The translations under genes were made by a program, and so were the position numbers. Shown here in pieces: positions 15,191 through 24,027 of a DNA stretch of 64,000 nt (positions within the stretch are counted from its first letter, which is position 1; every line of letters starts with the position of its first letter). The notes under the pieces were generated by a model, which did no database searches, was not told the DNA's origin, and worked only from the letters and a program-made list of their open reading frames with translations. Origin of the DNA: SZAS-103 sp038226665 (GTDB lineage Bacteria > Pseudomonadota > Gammaproteobacteria > Xanthomonadales > Xanthomonadaceae); the NCBI GenBank assembly GCA_038226665.1, contig JBBRQI010000015.1, positions 1 to 64,000 on the forward strand, read 5' to 3'.

Positions 15191-18058
15191 ATGATATGTC
15201 CCGTTCGGCTGCGCGCCGGCTTGCTTGCCTTGAGCTTTTCCACCGCGCTTGTGCCCATTCCTTTCGCACAGCAGGCAATCGCCGCGGGCGTCGACATTGC
15301 ATACAGCGAATTCACACTGCCGAACGGCCTGCGCGTGATCGTGCACGAAGACCACAAGGCGCCGATCGTGGCGGTCAATCTCTGGTACCACGTCGGGTCG
15401 AAGGACGAGAAACCGGGCAAGACCGGCTTCGCGCATCTGTACGAACATCTGATGTTCGAGGATTCGGAAGATCACAAGGGCAAGTATTTCGATCCGTTCG
15501 AGAAGGTCGGCGCGACCGACCAGAACGGCACCACCAACGACGATCGCACCAACTTCTTCGAGAACGTGCCGACCACGGCGCTCGACATGGCGTTGTGGAT
15601 GGAATCCGATCGCATGGGGCACCTGCTAGGCGGGGTCACCCAGGCGACGCTCGACCAGCAGCGCGGCGTGGTGCAGAACGAGAAACGCGGCGATGAAAAC
15701 CAGCCTTACGGCCGCGTGGACGATGCGATGCAGGCCGCGATGTACCCGGCCGCGCATCCGTACCACCACACCACGCTCGGCTCGATGGCCGACCTTGATC
15801 ACGCCTCGCTTGATGACGTGAAAACCTGGTTCCGCAGCTGGTACGGCCCGAACAACGCGACCCTGGTGCTGGCAGGCGACATCGATACAACCACCGCGAA
15901 AGCGAAGGTTGCGCGCTACTTCGGCGACATCCCGGCCTCGCCGACCAACCCGATGCCGAAAGCGTGGGTCGCCGTCCGCGACAAATCCACACGCGGCACG
16001 ATGAGCGATCGCGTCGCGCAGGTGCGCATCTACCGCGAATGGAACGTGCCCGAGTTCGGCAATGCCGATCTGGATCGCCTGCAACTGTTCGCCGAGGTTC
16101 TGGGGGGCAGTCGTTCGTCGCGGCTCGATACGCGCCTCGTGCACCACGACAAGCTCGCTGATCACGTCAGTGCCTATGCGTCGTCGGGTGAGCTCGGCAG
16201 CTCCTTCTACATCACCGCCGATGTCAAACAAGGAGAGGATCCGGCGAAGGTCGAGGCGATCATCGACGAAGAATTGAATCGCTTGTTGAAGGACGGCCCG
16301 ACCATCGACGAAACCGAGCGCGCGCGCACCGTGTTCAAGGCCGCCTTCATTCGCGGCATCGAACGGATCGGCGGCAAGGCCGACGCGCTTGCCGAATGCG
16401 CGGTGTTCACCGGCAACCCGGGCTGCTTCCGCGACAGCTTGCGAACCCTCGAGAACGCAACCCCTGCGGACTTGAAAGCGGCGGGCAATCGCTGGCTTGC
16501 AAAGGGCGATGACACCCTCGTCGTGTCGCCTGGCGCGTTGCCGCCGACTGTCGCCGACACGTCCACGGCAAACGAGCCTTATGCAACGAAGGGTCGCAAG
16601 ATTCCTGCGATCGATCCGAAATTCACCGTGACCAGATCCGATGTCGATCGCAGCAAGGGCGTGCCTGAAGTCAGCAGTTTCCCGGATCTGAAATTCCCGG
16701 CGTTGCAACACGCCGCCTTGTCGAATGGCATGAAGGTCGTGCTGGCAGAACGCCATGAAATTCCGGTCGTGCAGATGCGCATGGAGTTCGGCGGCGGCTA
16801 TGCCGCTGACCTCGGCCACAAGCTCGGCACGTCGAGTTTCATGATGGGCATGCTCGACGAGGGAGCCGGCAAGTACGACGCGCTAGCACTGGGCGACCGC
16901 GAGGAATCGCTGGGCGCGGACATCAGTACGGGCGCGAGCCTCGACGGCGACAGCGCCTACATGTCGGCACTGAAGGAGAACCTCGACCCGTCGTTGTCGT
17001 TGTATGCCGATGTGCTCCGCCGTCCGGCATTCGCGCCCAGCGAAATCGAACGCGTGCGCCAGACCTGGCTGGCCGGCATCAAGCAGGAACAGACCGAACC
17101 GACCGGCATTGCGCTGCGCCTGCTGCCCCCTTTGATGTTCGGGCGCGGCCATCCGTATGCAGTTCCGTTCAGCGGAACCGGCACCGAGGCATCGATACGC
17201 TCGTTGACCCGCGATGATCTGATCGCATTCCACGATCAATGGCTGCGCCCGGACAACGCGACCGTGATGGTGGTCGGCGACACCACGCTCGAGGACATCG
17301 TGCCGTTGCTGGAGAAGCATTTCGGTGACTGGAAGGCACCGGCGCAAGCATTGACGGCGCTGGCGATCACGCCGGTCGGGTTGCCCTCCCGGCCGCGCGT
17401 GGTGCTGGTGGATCAGCCCGGCTCGAACCAGGCGAACATCCTGGTCGGCCAGGTCGTGCCGTCGACGATGGATGCCAAGGCGCTGGAGTTCAACCTCGCC
17501 AACGATGTCCTCGGCGGCGAGTTCTCCTCCCGGTTGAACGCCAATTTACGCGAAGACAAACACTGGGCCTACGGGGCGTCGAGTTTCAACGTCAGCGCCA
17601 AGGGCCAGCGTCCGTGGATCGCGGCCGCAGCCGTTCAGATCGACAAGACCGCCGATTCGCTGCGGGAAATGCAGCGCGAGATCAGCGCGTTCGCGGACAA
17701 AAAGGCGCCGATCACCGATGCCGAGATCGCGCGCTCGAAAGCCAATACCGTGCGCAGCCTGCCAGGCGATTACGAAACCGGCAACGCGGTGCTCGCATCG
17801 ATCGGCAATATCGTGCGCTATCACCGTCCCGACGATTACATCCAGACCTTCAAGGCGCGGATCGACAACATGCCGAATGCGTCGATCCGTGCCGCCGCGG
17901 CGACTCTCGTGCCGGCCGGACTCACCTGGATCGTCGTCGGCGACCTGTCGAAAATCGAGGCGCCGGTGCGCGCGCTCAACATCGGCGAGGTCAGCGTGCT
18001 CGATGCCGACGGCCATCCCGTCGCCGCCAAACCGGCTGCGCAGCCGGCGAAGAAGTAA
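15191..18058 (+). CDS. Periplasmic M16 zinc metalloprotease, two-module
   Basis: The 955-aa protein has a signal peptide (cleavage likely after AQQAIAAG) and two tandem pitrilysin/insulinase-type modules. The first carries the inverted zinc motif HLYEH (H82-H86) with downstream glutamates in QNEKRGDENQ, so it is the catalytic half. The second module, from about residue 500 (FPALQHAALSNGMKVVLAER), lacks HxxEH and is the usual inactive partner. Domain ends are marked by LAGDIDTTTAKAKVARYF and VVGDTTLEDIVPLLEKHFG. It should degrade peptides in the periplasm or outer membrane; the substrate is unknown. Confidence 0.92.
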   Translation: MICPVRLRAGLLALSFSTALVPIPFAQQAIAAGVDIAYSEFTLPNGLRVIVHEDHKAPIVAVNLWYHVGSKDEKPGKTGFAHLYEHLMFEDSEDHKGKYFDPFEKVGATDQNGTTNDDRTNFFENVPTTALDMALWMESDRMGHLLGGVTQATLDQQRGVVQNEKRGDENQPYGRVDDAMQAAMYPAAHPYHHTTLGSMADLDHASLDDVKTWFRSWYGPNNATLVLAGDIDTTTAKAKVARYFGDIPASPTNPMPKAWVAVRDKSTRGTMSDRVAQVRIYREWNVPEFGNADLDRLQLFAEVLGGSRSSRLDTRLVHHDKLADHVSAYASSGELGSSFYITADVKQGEDPAKVEAIIDEELNRLLKDGPTIDETERARTVFKAAFIRGIERIGGKADALAECAVFTGNPGCFRDSLRTLENATPADLKAAGNRWLAKGDDTLVVSPGALPPTVADTSTANEPYATKGRKIPAIDPKFTVTRSDVDRSKGVPEVSSFPDLKFPALQHAALSNGMKVVLAERHEIPVVQMRMEFGGGYAADLGHKLGTSSFMMGMLDEGAGKYDALALGDREESLGADISTGASLDGDSAYMSALKENLDPSLSLYADVLRRPAFAPSEIERVRQTWLAGIKQEQTEPTGIALRLLPPLMFGRGHPYAVPFSGTGTEASIRSLTRDDLIAFHDQWLRPDNATVMVVGDTTLEDIVPLLEKHFGDWKAPAQALTALAITPVGLPSRPRVVLVDQPGSNQANILVGQVVPSTMDAKALEFNLANDVLGGEFSSRLNANLREDKHWAYGASSFNVSAKGQRPWIAAAAVQIDKTADSLREMQREISAFADKKAPITDAEIARSKANTVRSLPGDYETGNAVLASIGNIVRYHRPDDYIQTFKARIDNMPNASIRAAAATLVPAGLTWIVVGDLSKIEAPVRALNIGEVSVLDADGHPVAAKPAAQPAKK

Positions 18059-18134
18059 CCACAGGCAGGCAGCATCTCCGCCGCATGGCGGAAACATTGC
18101 TTGCCCGTTCACGTTCAGCCGCTATGCTCGGCGC

Positions 18135-18506
18135 ATGAAACCAAGATCGCACATGAAATCAAGAACGCACATGCGTCGCGGCATCTTGCAAGCTTGCCTG
18201 TTGGCCGGATGCGCCATGTTCGGTGCGGGTTGCGAAGTCGTGAGGATGGAACCAGGCGCAGCGCAGGTGCGCGTGTTGGCGCTCGGCCAGCCTGTGGCGT
18301 CGTGCCAGCGTGTCGGCGAGCTCGCGGTCTCGATCCAGCACCAGATCGGCCCATACCAGCGCAATTCCCTGGCGGTACGCGAGGAGCTCGAAACCCTCGC
18401 GCGCAATGAGGCGCTGACCCTGCATGCCGACGCCGTCCAACCCAGGGCCGAACCAGACGAGGGCCGGCAGCATTGGGTCGCCTTCCGCTGCCAAGGCGGC
18501 CGCTGA
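18135..18506 (+). CDS. DUF4156-like lipoprotein
   Basis: The product has a signal followed by lipobox candidates LLAGC and FGAGC, then a domain like DUF4156: VVRMEPGAAQVRVLALG, a conserved cysteine pair (ASCQRVGEL and VAFRCQGG), and a central helix REELETLARNEALTLHADAV. Three in-frame ATGs (18135, 18153, 18171) arise from an 18-base tandem repeat. ATG 18171 gives the most standard signal peptide (MRRGILQACLLAG), so the true start may be there. Length is 111-123 aa. Function is unknown. Confidence 0.72.
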   Translation: MKPRSHMKSRTHMRRGILQACLLAGCAMFGAGCEVVRMEPGAAQVRVLALGQPVASCQRVGELAVSIQHQIGPYQRNSLAVREELETLARNEALTLHADAVQPRAEPDEGRQHWVAFRCQGGR

Positions 18507-18594
18507 CGCGCATCGGCGGCGCATGACGGGTTGAAATTTGCCACCACCGCCCGAACCTAGTAGCGTTGCCCGGTTACGCTCGCAGGCCCTGCCC

Positions 18595-19611
18595 ATGCTC
18601 TTTGAACACGTCTCCATCGCCGGTCTGGCGCACATCGATGCACCCGAGCGGCTCAGCTCGGATGCGATCAACCTGCGTCTGCAGCCGACGATGCAACGGC
18701 TGGGCATCAAGACCGACGTGCTGCGCGACATTGCCGGCATCCACGCGCGCCGCATGTGGGGCATCGGCATCGAGTCCTCGGACGCCGCGACGCTGGCGGC
18801 CGAAAAGGCGCTGCTCGATTCGGGCGTATCCCGCGAAAAAATCGGACTGCTGGTCAATACCTCGGTCAGCCGCGACTACCTTGAGCCGTCCACCGCCAGC
18901 ATCATCTGCGGCAACCTGGGTCTCGGCGACACCTGCCAGAACTTCGATGTCACCAATGCCTGCCTTGCCTTCCTCAACGGAATGGACATCGCCAGCCGGA
19001 TGATCGAACGCGGCGAAATCGAATACGCGCTGGTCGTCGATGGCGAAACCGCGAATCTGGTCTACGAAAAAACCCTCGAGCGCCTGTGCGCGCCCGATGT
19101 CACCGAGGAACAGTTCCGCAACGAACTGGCCTCGCTCACATTGGGTTGCGGCGCGGCCGCGATGGTGCTCTCGCGCAGCGAACTCACGCCCGACGCGCCG
19201 CGCTACAAGGGCGGCGTCACCCGCGCGGCGACCGAGTGGAACAAGCTGTGCCGCGGCAATCTCGACCGCATGGTGACCGATACCAAGACCCTGCTGATCG
19301 AAGGCCTGAAGCTCGCGCAGAAGACCTTCGTCGCCGCCAAGCTCGCGCTCGGCTGGGTGGTCGAGGAGCTCGACGAATTCGTGATCCACCAGGTCAGCCA
19401 GGTGCATACGCAGGCCTTCATCAAGGCCTTCGGCATCGACCCGGAAAAAGTGCTAACGATCTTCGCCGAGCACGGCAACATCGGCCCGGCCTCGGTGCCG
19501 ATCGTGCTGAGCAAGCTGCGCGATCTCGGCCGCCTAAAGAAAGGCGACCGCGTCGCCCTGCTCGGCATCGGCTCGGGCCTGAATTGCTCGATGGCCGAAG
19601 TCGTCTGGTAA
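18595..19611 (+). CDS. oleA: OleA, acyl-CoA head-to-head condensing enzyme
   Basis: OleA is a thiolase-fold enzyme that performs a non-decarboxylative Claisen condensation of two fatty acyl-CoAs to a 2-alkyl-3-ketoacid, the first step of long-chain olefin synthesis. At 338 aa it has the Xanthomonas OleA length and very similar sequence from MLFEHVSIAGLAHIDAP to NCSMAEVVW. The catalytic set is visible: C123 in TNACLAF, E97 in DYLEPST, H265 in FVIHQVS and N295 in GNIGPAS. ATG 18595 matches the family start. oleB, oleC and oleD lie 4.4 kb downstream, beyond an inserted Fic/restriction pair. Confidence 0.96.
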   Translation: MLFEHVSIAGLAHIDAPERLSSDAINLRLQPTMQRLGIKTDVLRDIAGIHARRMWGIGIESSDAATLAAEKALLDSGVSREKIGLLVNTSVSRDYLEPSTASIICGNLGLGDTCQNFDVTNACLAFLNGMDIASRMIERGEIEYALVVDGETANLVYEKTLERLCAPDVTEEQFRNELASLTLGCGAAAMVLSRSELTPDAPRYKGGVTRAATEWNKLCRGNLDRMVTDTKTLLIEGLKLAQKTFVAAKLALGWVVEELDEFVIHQVSQVHTQAFIKAFGIDPEKVLTIFAEHGNIGPASVPIVLSKLRDLGRLKKGDRVALLGIGSGLNCSMAEVVW

Positions 19612-19681
19612 CTGCCGGTTCTTCGTCGGCACGACAACCAATTAAAAGCCACCTTTTCTTTTCTGGCTATTTCTGGCTTTT

Positions 19682-19711
19682 TAAGAAAGATATTGGTATA
19701 AATCTTTCCTT
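19682..19711. promoter_or_regulatory. AT-rich inverted repeat, possible operator/promoter of the Fic gene
   Basis: In the 133-base gap before the Fic gene an imperfect inverted repeat pairs AAGAAAGAT with ATCTTTCCTT around TTGGTATAA-type sequence resembling a -10 element. The gap is much richer in A and T than the surrounding ole genes. An autoregulatory site is an inference; no protein is shown to bind. Confidence 0.35.
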
Positions 19712-19744
19712 GCGTGGCCCAAGGCCTGTTGTAAGGAAAGCTCC

Positions 19745-20914
19745 GTGCCCTCGCGCGTTACCGGACACTATGTCCAAGGATCGCTGGCGAACAGCCGCTA
19801 TCGGGCATTCGTCCCCGATCCGTTGCCGCCGCAGCCGCCACTGGATCTGTCCACGCACGATCTGATTGCCCGCAAGGAACGCGCCGATCAGGCCTTGGGC
19901 CGACTGGACGGCATCACCTTGATGCTGCCCGACCCGGAATTGTTCCTCTATCAGTACGTGCGCAAGGAAGCGCTGCTGTCCTCGCAGATCGAGGGCACAC
20001 AGTCGTCATTGTCCGATCTGTTGCTCTACGAACTGGACGAGGCGCCGGGCGTGCCGCTCGATGATGTCGAGGAGGTATCTAATTACGTCGCTGCGCTCAA
20101 TCATGGTCTCAAGCGCCTGCGCGAAGACGATTTCCCATTGTCCCTGCGACTGATCCGCGAGATGCACGCACTGTTGTTGCGTGGCGGACGCGGTGCCGCC
20201 AAGCAGCCGGGTGAGTTTCGCACGGGCCAAGTTTGGGTCGGTGGCGCGACGCCTGCGCTTGCGCATTTTGTACCGCCGCCGCCCGAGGCGCTCGCCGAAC
20301 TGTTGGCGGCATTCGAGCGTTTCCTGCACGCGCCGACCACGCAGACGCCGCCATTGATCAAGGCCGCGCTTGTGCATGTGCAGTTCGAAACCATCCATCC
20401 CTTCAGCGACGGCAACGGGCGCCTTGGACGTTTGCTGATCGCGCTGATCCTGTGCAACGAAAATGTACTGCGCGAACCGAGTTTGTACTTGAGCCTGTAT
20501 TTCAAGCGTCGTCGCGCCGACTATTACGACATGCTCAACGGTGTGCGCGTGCGCGGCGACTGGGAGGGCTGGCTCGGCTTCTTCCTGGACGGCGTGGCCG
20601 AAACCGCACAACAAGCGGTGGACACCGCGCAGCGGTTGCTAGCGTTGTTGACGCGCGATCGCACACGCATTGCCGCGCTCGGCGCGCGCGCCGGCAATGT
20701 CGGCCTGATATTCGAGCAATTCGCACGCCGTGTATTGCTCGGTGTGCCGCAGGTGCAGCCGCATCTGGCGCTGACCGCACCCACCATTCGCGCCGCGATC
20801 CGCAAGCTCGAAGAAATGGACATCGTCAACGAATTGACCGGACAACGCAGGCACCGCGTCTTCGCATACAGCGAATATCTCGCCATCCTCAGTGAAGGCG
20901 CGCAGCCGCTCTAG
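19745..20914 (+). CDS. Fic-family protein (probable AMP-transferase)
   Basis: Fic proteins transfer AMP or similar groups from nucleotides to target proteins. The 389-aa product has the full active motif HPFSDGNGRLGR (H218-R229) and an N-terminal inhibitory motif S79-xxx-E83-G84 (SSQIEGT), so it is a class II, self-inhibited Fic with a Fic_N-type domain. The last about 60 residues (TAPTIRAAIRKLEEMDIVNEL, then TGQRRHRVFAY) form a winged-helix DNA-binding domain, suggesting autoregulation. The start is GTG 19745 with GGAAAG upstream. Only seven bases separate it from the restriction-modification gene, so the two form an operon inserted between oleA and oleB. Confidence 0.92.
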   Translation: MPSRVTGHYVQGSLANSRYRAFVPDPLPPQPPLDLSTHDLIARKERADQALGRLDGITLMLPDPELFLYQYVRKEALLSSQIEGTQSSLSDLLLYELDEAPGVPLDDVEEVSNYVAALNHGLKRLREDDFPLSLRLIREMHALLLRGGRGAAKQPGEFRTGQVWVGGATPALAHFVPPPPEALAELLAAFERFLHAPTTQTPPLIKAALVHVQFETIHPFSDGNGRLGRLLIALILCNENVLREPSLYLSLYFKRRRADYYDMLNGVRVRGDWEGWLGFFLDGVAETAQQAVDTAQRLLALLTRDRTRIAALGARAGNVGLIFEQFARRVLLGVPQVQPHLALTAPTIRAAIRKLEEMDIVNELTGQRRHRVFAYSEYLAILSEGAQPL

Positions 20915-20921
20915 GACCCGC

Positions 20922-23900
20922 ATGTCTAAGCTCCTGATCTCGCAATATCTCAACGATCTCGCCCGGCTCAAACAGGTCGGCGGCACGCATCGCGAATCGG
21001 TGGTCAGCGAGGCGTTCAAGGATCTGCTGAAGGGCTACGCGCGCAGCCACGACCTCGTCTTCATCCCGCAATACCAGTTCAAGTCCACCGCCAACGACCT
21101 GCGCACGGTCGATGGCGCGCTGCTGCATGCGCTGCGGATGCCGTTCGGCTATTGGGAAGCCAAGGACGAGAAGGACGACCTCGACGCCGAGATCGCCATC
21201 AAGTTCAAGCGCGGCTATCCGAAGGACAACATCATCTTTGAGGATTCGACGCAGGCTGTGCTGATCCAGAACGGCAACGAAGTCATCCGCTGCAAGGTGG
21301 ACGATGTCGAGGGTTTGCAGAAATTGCTGAAGCTGTTCTTCGCCTATGAGCGGACCGAGATCGTCGAGTTCCGCAAGGCGGTCAAGCAATTCACCACTGA
21401 CCTGCCCGAAGTGCTCAAGGCGTTGCGCGCGATGATCGATTCAGCGCACGCCGACAATCCCGCATTCCGCAAGGCCGCGCAGGATTTCCTCGCGCACGCG
21501 CAGAAGACCATCAATCCCGGTCTTGTGTTCGACGACGTGCGCGAGATCCTGATCCAGCACATCCTCACCGACGAAATTTTCGACGAGGTGTTTCCGGGCC
21601 AGCCCTTCCACAAGGAAAACAACGTCGCTATCGAACTGCACAAGCTTGAGGACACCTTCTTTACGGGCAACACCAAGTTCCAGACGCTGAAGAGTCTCGA
21701 GGTCTATTACCGCGCCATCCGCGCCGCCGCCGCGCGCATCGACAAGCATCCCGAAAAGCAGGCGTTCCTGAAGACGATCTACGAAAACTTTTACAAGGTC
21801 TACAACCCCAAGGCCGCCGACCGCCTCGGCGTGGTCTATACGCCGAACGAGATCGTGCGCTTCATGATTGAGTCTGCCGATTGGCTGTGCGAGCAGCACT
21901 TCGGCCGCAACCTGATCGACCGCGATGTGGAAATCCTCGACCCGGCGGCGGGCACCGGAACCTTCATCACCGAGTTGATCGAACACTTTCGCGGCCAGCC
22001 CGCCAAGCTCAAGCACAAATATCTCGAAGAGCTGCACGCCAACGAGATCGGCATCCTGCCGTACTACGTCGCCAACCTGAACATCGAGGCGACCTACGCC
22101 GCGATCACTGGCGGCTACGAGGAATTCCCCGGCCTGTGCCTGGTGGATACGCTCGACAACGTCGCCGGCCTCGGCAAGCGCACCGGCGCGCAGATTGCCG
22201 ATCTGTTCGGCATGGGAGATGAGAACGTCGAGCGCATCAAGCGCCAGAACAAACGCAAGATCAGCGTCATCATCGGCAACCCGCCCTACAACGCCAATCA
22301 AGCCAACGAGAACGACAACAACAAGAACCGCGAATACCCGGAGATCGACCGCCGCATCAAGGACACCTACATCAAGGCGTCCACCGCGCAGAAGACCAAG
22401 CTGTACGACATGTACACGCGGTTTGTACGTTGGGCATCAGATCGCGTACACGACGACGGCGTCATTGCATTCGTTAGCAACTCATCATTCATTGAAGCAC
22501 GTACGTTCGATGGCTTCCGAGCATGCCTGGTGAACGAGTTCAACGAAGTCTGGATGATCGACCTCAAAGGCAACGCACGTACTACTGGCGAGCGTCGTCG
22601 AAGAGAAGCTGGCAACATTTTTGATGACCAAATTCGTGTCGGGATTGCAGTCTGGTTTTGCGTCAAAAAGCGCGGAGCGCAGGGCTGTCGTCTTCGTTAC
22701 GAAGCTGTCCACGACTACGCGAAAGCTGATGAGAAGCGCGAGTTTCTTACAGCAAAGAAGTTGCAAGAACGTGACATGGTGGAGATTCGTTCGGACGCAA
22801 AACACAATTGGATAAACCTGACGAGCAACGATTTTGATTCGTTACTCCCACTCATCGATAAGACATCAAAAGCGGCAACGACGAGAGTCCGAGAACGATC
22901 GATCTTCAAGCTCTTTGGAAATGGCGTCAATACTGCTCGCGATGCATGGGTTACAGACCTTAGTGAAACAGAACTTGCCCGCAAAGCCACATTCTTTCTA
23001 GACGAGTTCAATCGACACTCAGCTACAGATAAGACGTATAGCGGCCCCCTCAAGTGGTCGAGAAATCTCAAGACTAAGCTTATTCGAGGAACTCGAGAGT
23101 CGTTCGACGTATCGCATCTGCAGCGATATGCCTATCGACCGTTCTTCTTAGTTTTCGGCTATTTGTCGCCGCTGATGATCGACGAGCTTGGCCAGTTCGA
23201 CTCATTCAACGTGACCAATAACGTGACAATCAATTTTCCCGCAGGCAATGACTTCCGTTGCTTGGCCACAGGATTGCCGAGCGATTTCCATTACATCGGC
23301 GACACAAAAGTTGTGGGGTTCCAACGATTCGATAAAAACGGAGTTGCAGTCGACAACATCACCGACTGGGCGCTCAAGCAGTTCAAGGATCACTACAAGT
23401 CCGGCCCCTCACCCCAGCCCTCTCCCGATGGGAGAGGGAGCAAGGCGAAGGCGCGCGTGATCGACAAGCAGGCGATCTTCCACTACGTGTATGCGGTGCT
23501 GCACGATCCGGTCTATCGCGAGACGTACGCGCAGAATCTCAAGCGGGAGTTTCCGCGCATTCCGCTGTATCCGGACTTCTGGCGCTGGGCCGCATGGGGC
23601 GAGGCGCTGATGGCGCTGCACATCGGTTACGAATCCGTCGCGCCGTGGCCGCTGACGCGCACCGACATCGTCGATGAAAAAGCGCGCGCTGCCGGCCAAT
23701 CGCCCAAGCCCGTACTCAAAGCCGACAAGCCCGCTGGTCGCATCGTGCTCGACAGCGAAACCACGCTGTCCGGGATCCCGCCCGAAGCCTGGGACTACAA
23801 ACTCGGCAACCGCTCCGCGCTGGAATGGATCCTCGACCAGTACAAGGAAAAGAAGCCGAAAGACCCGACCATCCGCGCAAAGTTCGACACCTATCGCTTC

Positions 23901-24005
23901 ACGGACTACAAAGAGCAAGTCATCGACCTGCTGCTGCGCGTAACCCGCGTCAGCGTCGAGACCCAGGCCATCACCACCGCGATGCGCACCGCGCCACGCG
24001 CCTGA
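20922..24005 (+). CDS. Single-chain restriction-modification enzyme with type ISP-like C-terminus
   Basis: The 1027-aa protein combines an N-terminal PD-(D/E)xK-like nuclease region (D64, then E79-A-K81 in GYWEAKD), a helical coupler, an N6-adenine methyltransferase (motif I LDPAAGTGTF near 339-348; motif IV NPPY near 453-456), and a target-recognition/C-terminal region like that of LlaBIII-type enzymes (ALEWILDQYKEKKP and YRFTDYKEQVIDLLLRVTRV). It lacks the helicase found in full type ISP enzymes and so may act as type IIG. The recognition part (about 22440-23350) is distinctly lower in G+C. A palindromic repeat is inserted in frame at residues about 827-842. ATG 20922 follows the Fic stop by seven bases. 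Confidence 0.85.
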   Translation: MSKLLISQYLNDLARLKQVGGTHRESVVSEAFKDLLKGYARSHDLVFIPQYQFKSTANDLRTVDGALLHALRMPFGYWEAKDEKDDLDAEIAIKFKRGYPKDNIIFEDSTQAVLIQNGNEVIRCKVDDVEGLQKLLKLFFAYERTEIVEFRKAVKQFTTDLPEVLKALRAMIDSAHADNPAFRKAAQDFLAHAQKTINPGLVFDDVREILIQHILTDEIFDEVFPGQPFHKENNVAIELHKLEDTFFTGNTKFQTLKSLEVYYRAIRAAAARIDKHPEKQAFLKTIYENFYKVYNPKAADRLGVVYTPNEIVRFMIESADWLCEQHFGRNLIDRDVEILDPAAGTGTFITELIEHFRGQPAKLKHKYLEELHANEIGILPYYVANLNIEATYAAITGGYEEFPGLCLVDTLDNVAGLGKRTGAQIADLFGMGDENVERIKRQNKRKISVIIGNPPYNANQANENDNNKNREYPEIDRRIKDTYIKASTAQKTKLYDMYTRFVRWASDRVHDDGVIAFVSNSSFIEARTFDGFRACLVNEFNEVWMIDLKGNARTTGERRRREAGNIFDDQIRVGIAVWFCVKKRGAQGCRLRYEAVHDYAKADEKREFLTAKKLQERDMVEIRSDAKHNWINLTSNDFDSLLPLIDKTSKAATTRVRERSIFKLFGNGVNTARDAWVTDLSETELARKATFFLDEFNRHSATDKTYSGPLKWSRNLKTKLIRGTRESFDVSHLQRYAYRPFFLVFGYLSPLMIDELGQFDSFNVTNNVTINFPAGNDFRCLATGLPSDFHYIGDTKVVGFQRFDKNGVAVDNITDWALKQFKDHYKSGPSPQPSPDGRGSKAKARVIDKQAIFHYVYAVLHDPVYRETYAQNLKREFPRIPLYPDFWRWAAWGEALMALHIGYESVAPWPLTRTDIVDEKARAAGQSPKPVLKADKPAGRIVLDSETTLSGIPPEAWDYKLGNRSALEWILDQYKEKKPKDPTIRAKFDTYRFTDYKEQVIDLLLRVTRVSVETQAITTAMRTAPRA
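23405..23440 (+). repeat. Palindromic CCCTC-type repeat, copy A (inside the RM gene)
   Basis: CCCTCTCCC and GGGAGAGGG form a perfect nine-base stem around GAT at 23418-23438, preceded by CCCCTCACCCCAG. It is translated in frame as SGPSPQPSPDGRGS within the RM enzyme, between two conserved blocks (ALKQFKDHY and IFHYVYAVLHDP). The core is the same type as copies C and E. Confidence 0.85.
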
Positions 24006-24027
24006 AACTCATGAGCAACCATTACGC

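Noticed and set aside
20892..20921. Longer start of the RM gene at 20892
   Set aside because: It would overlap the Fic C-terminus; ATG 20922 opens directly with the conserved sequence after the Fic stop.
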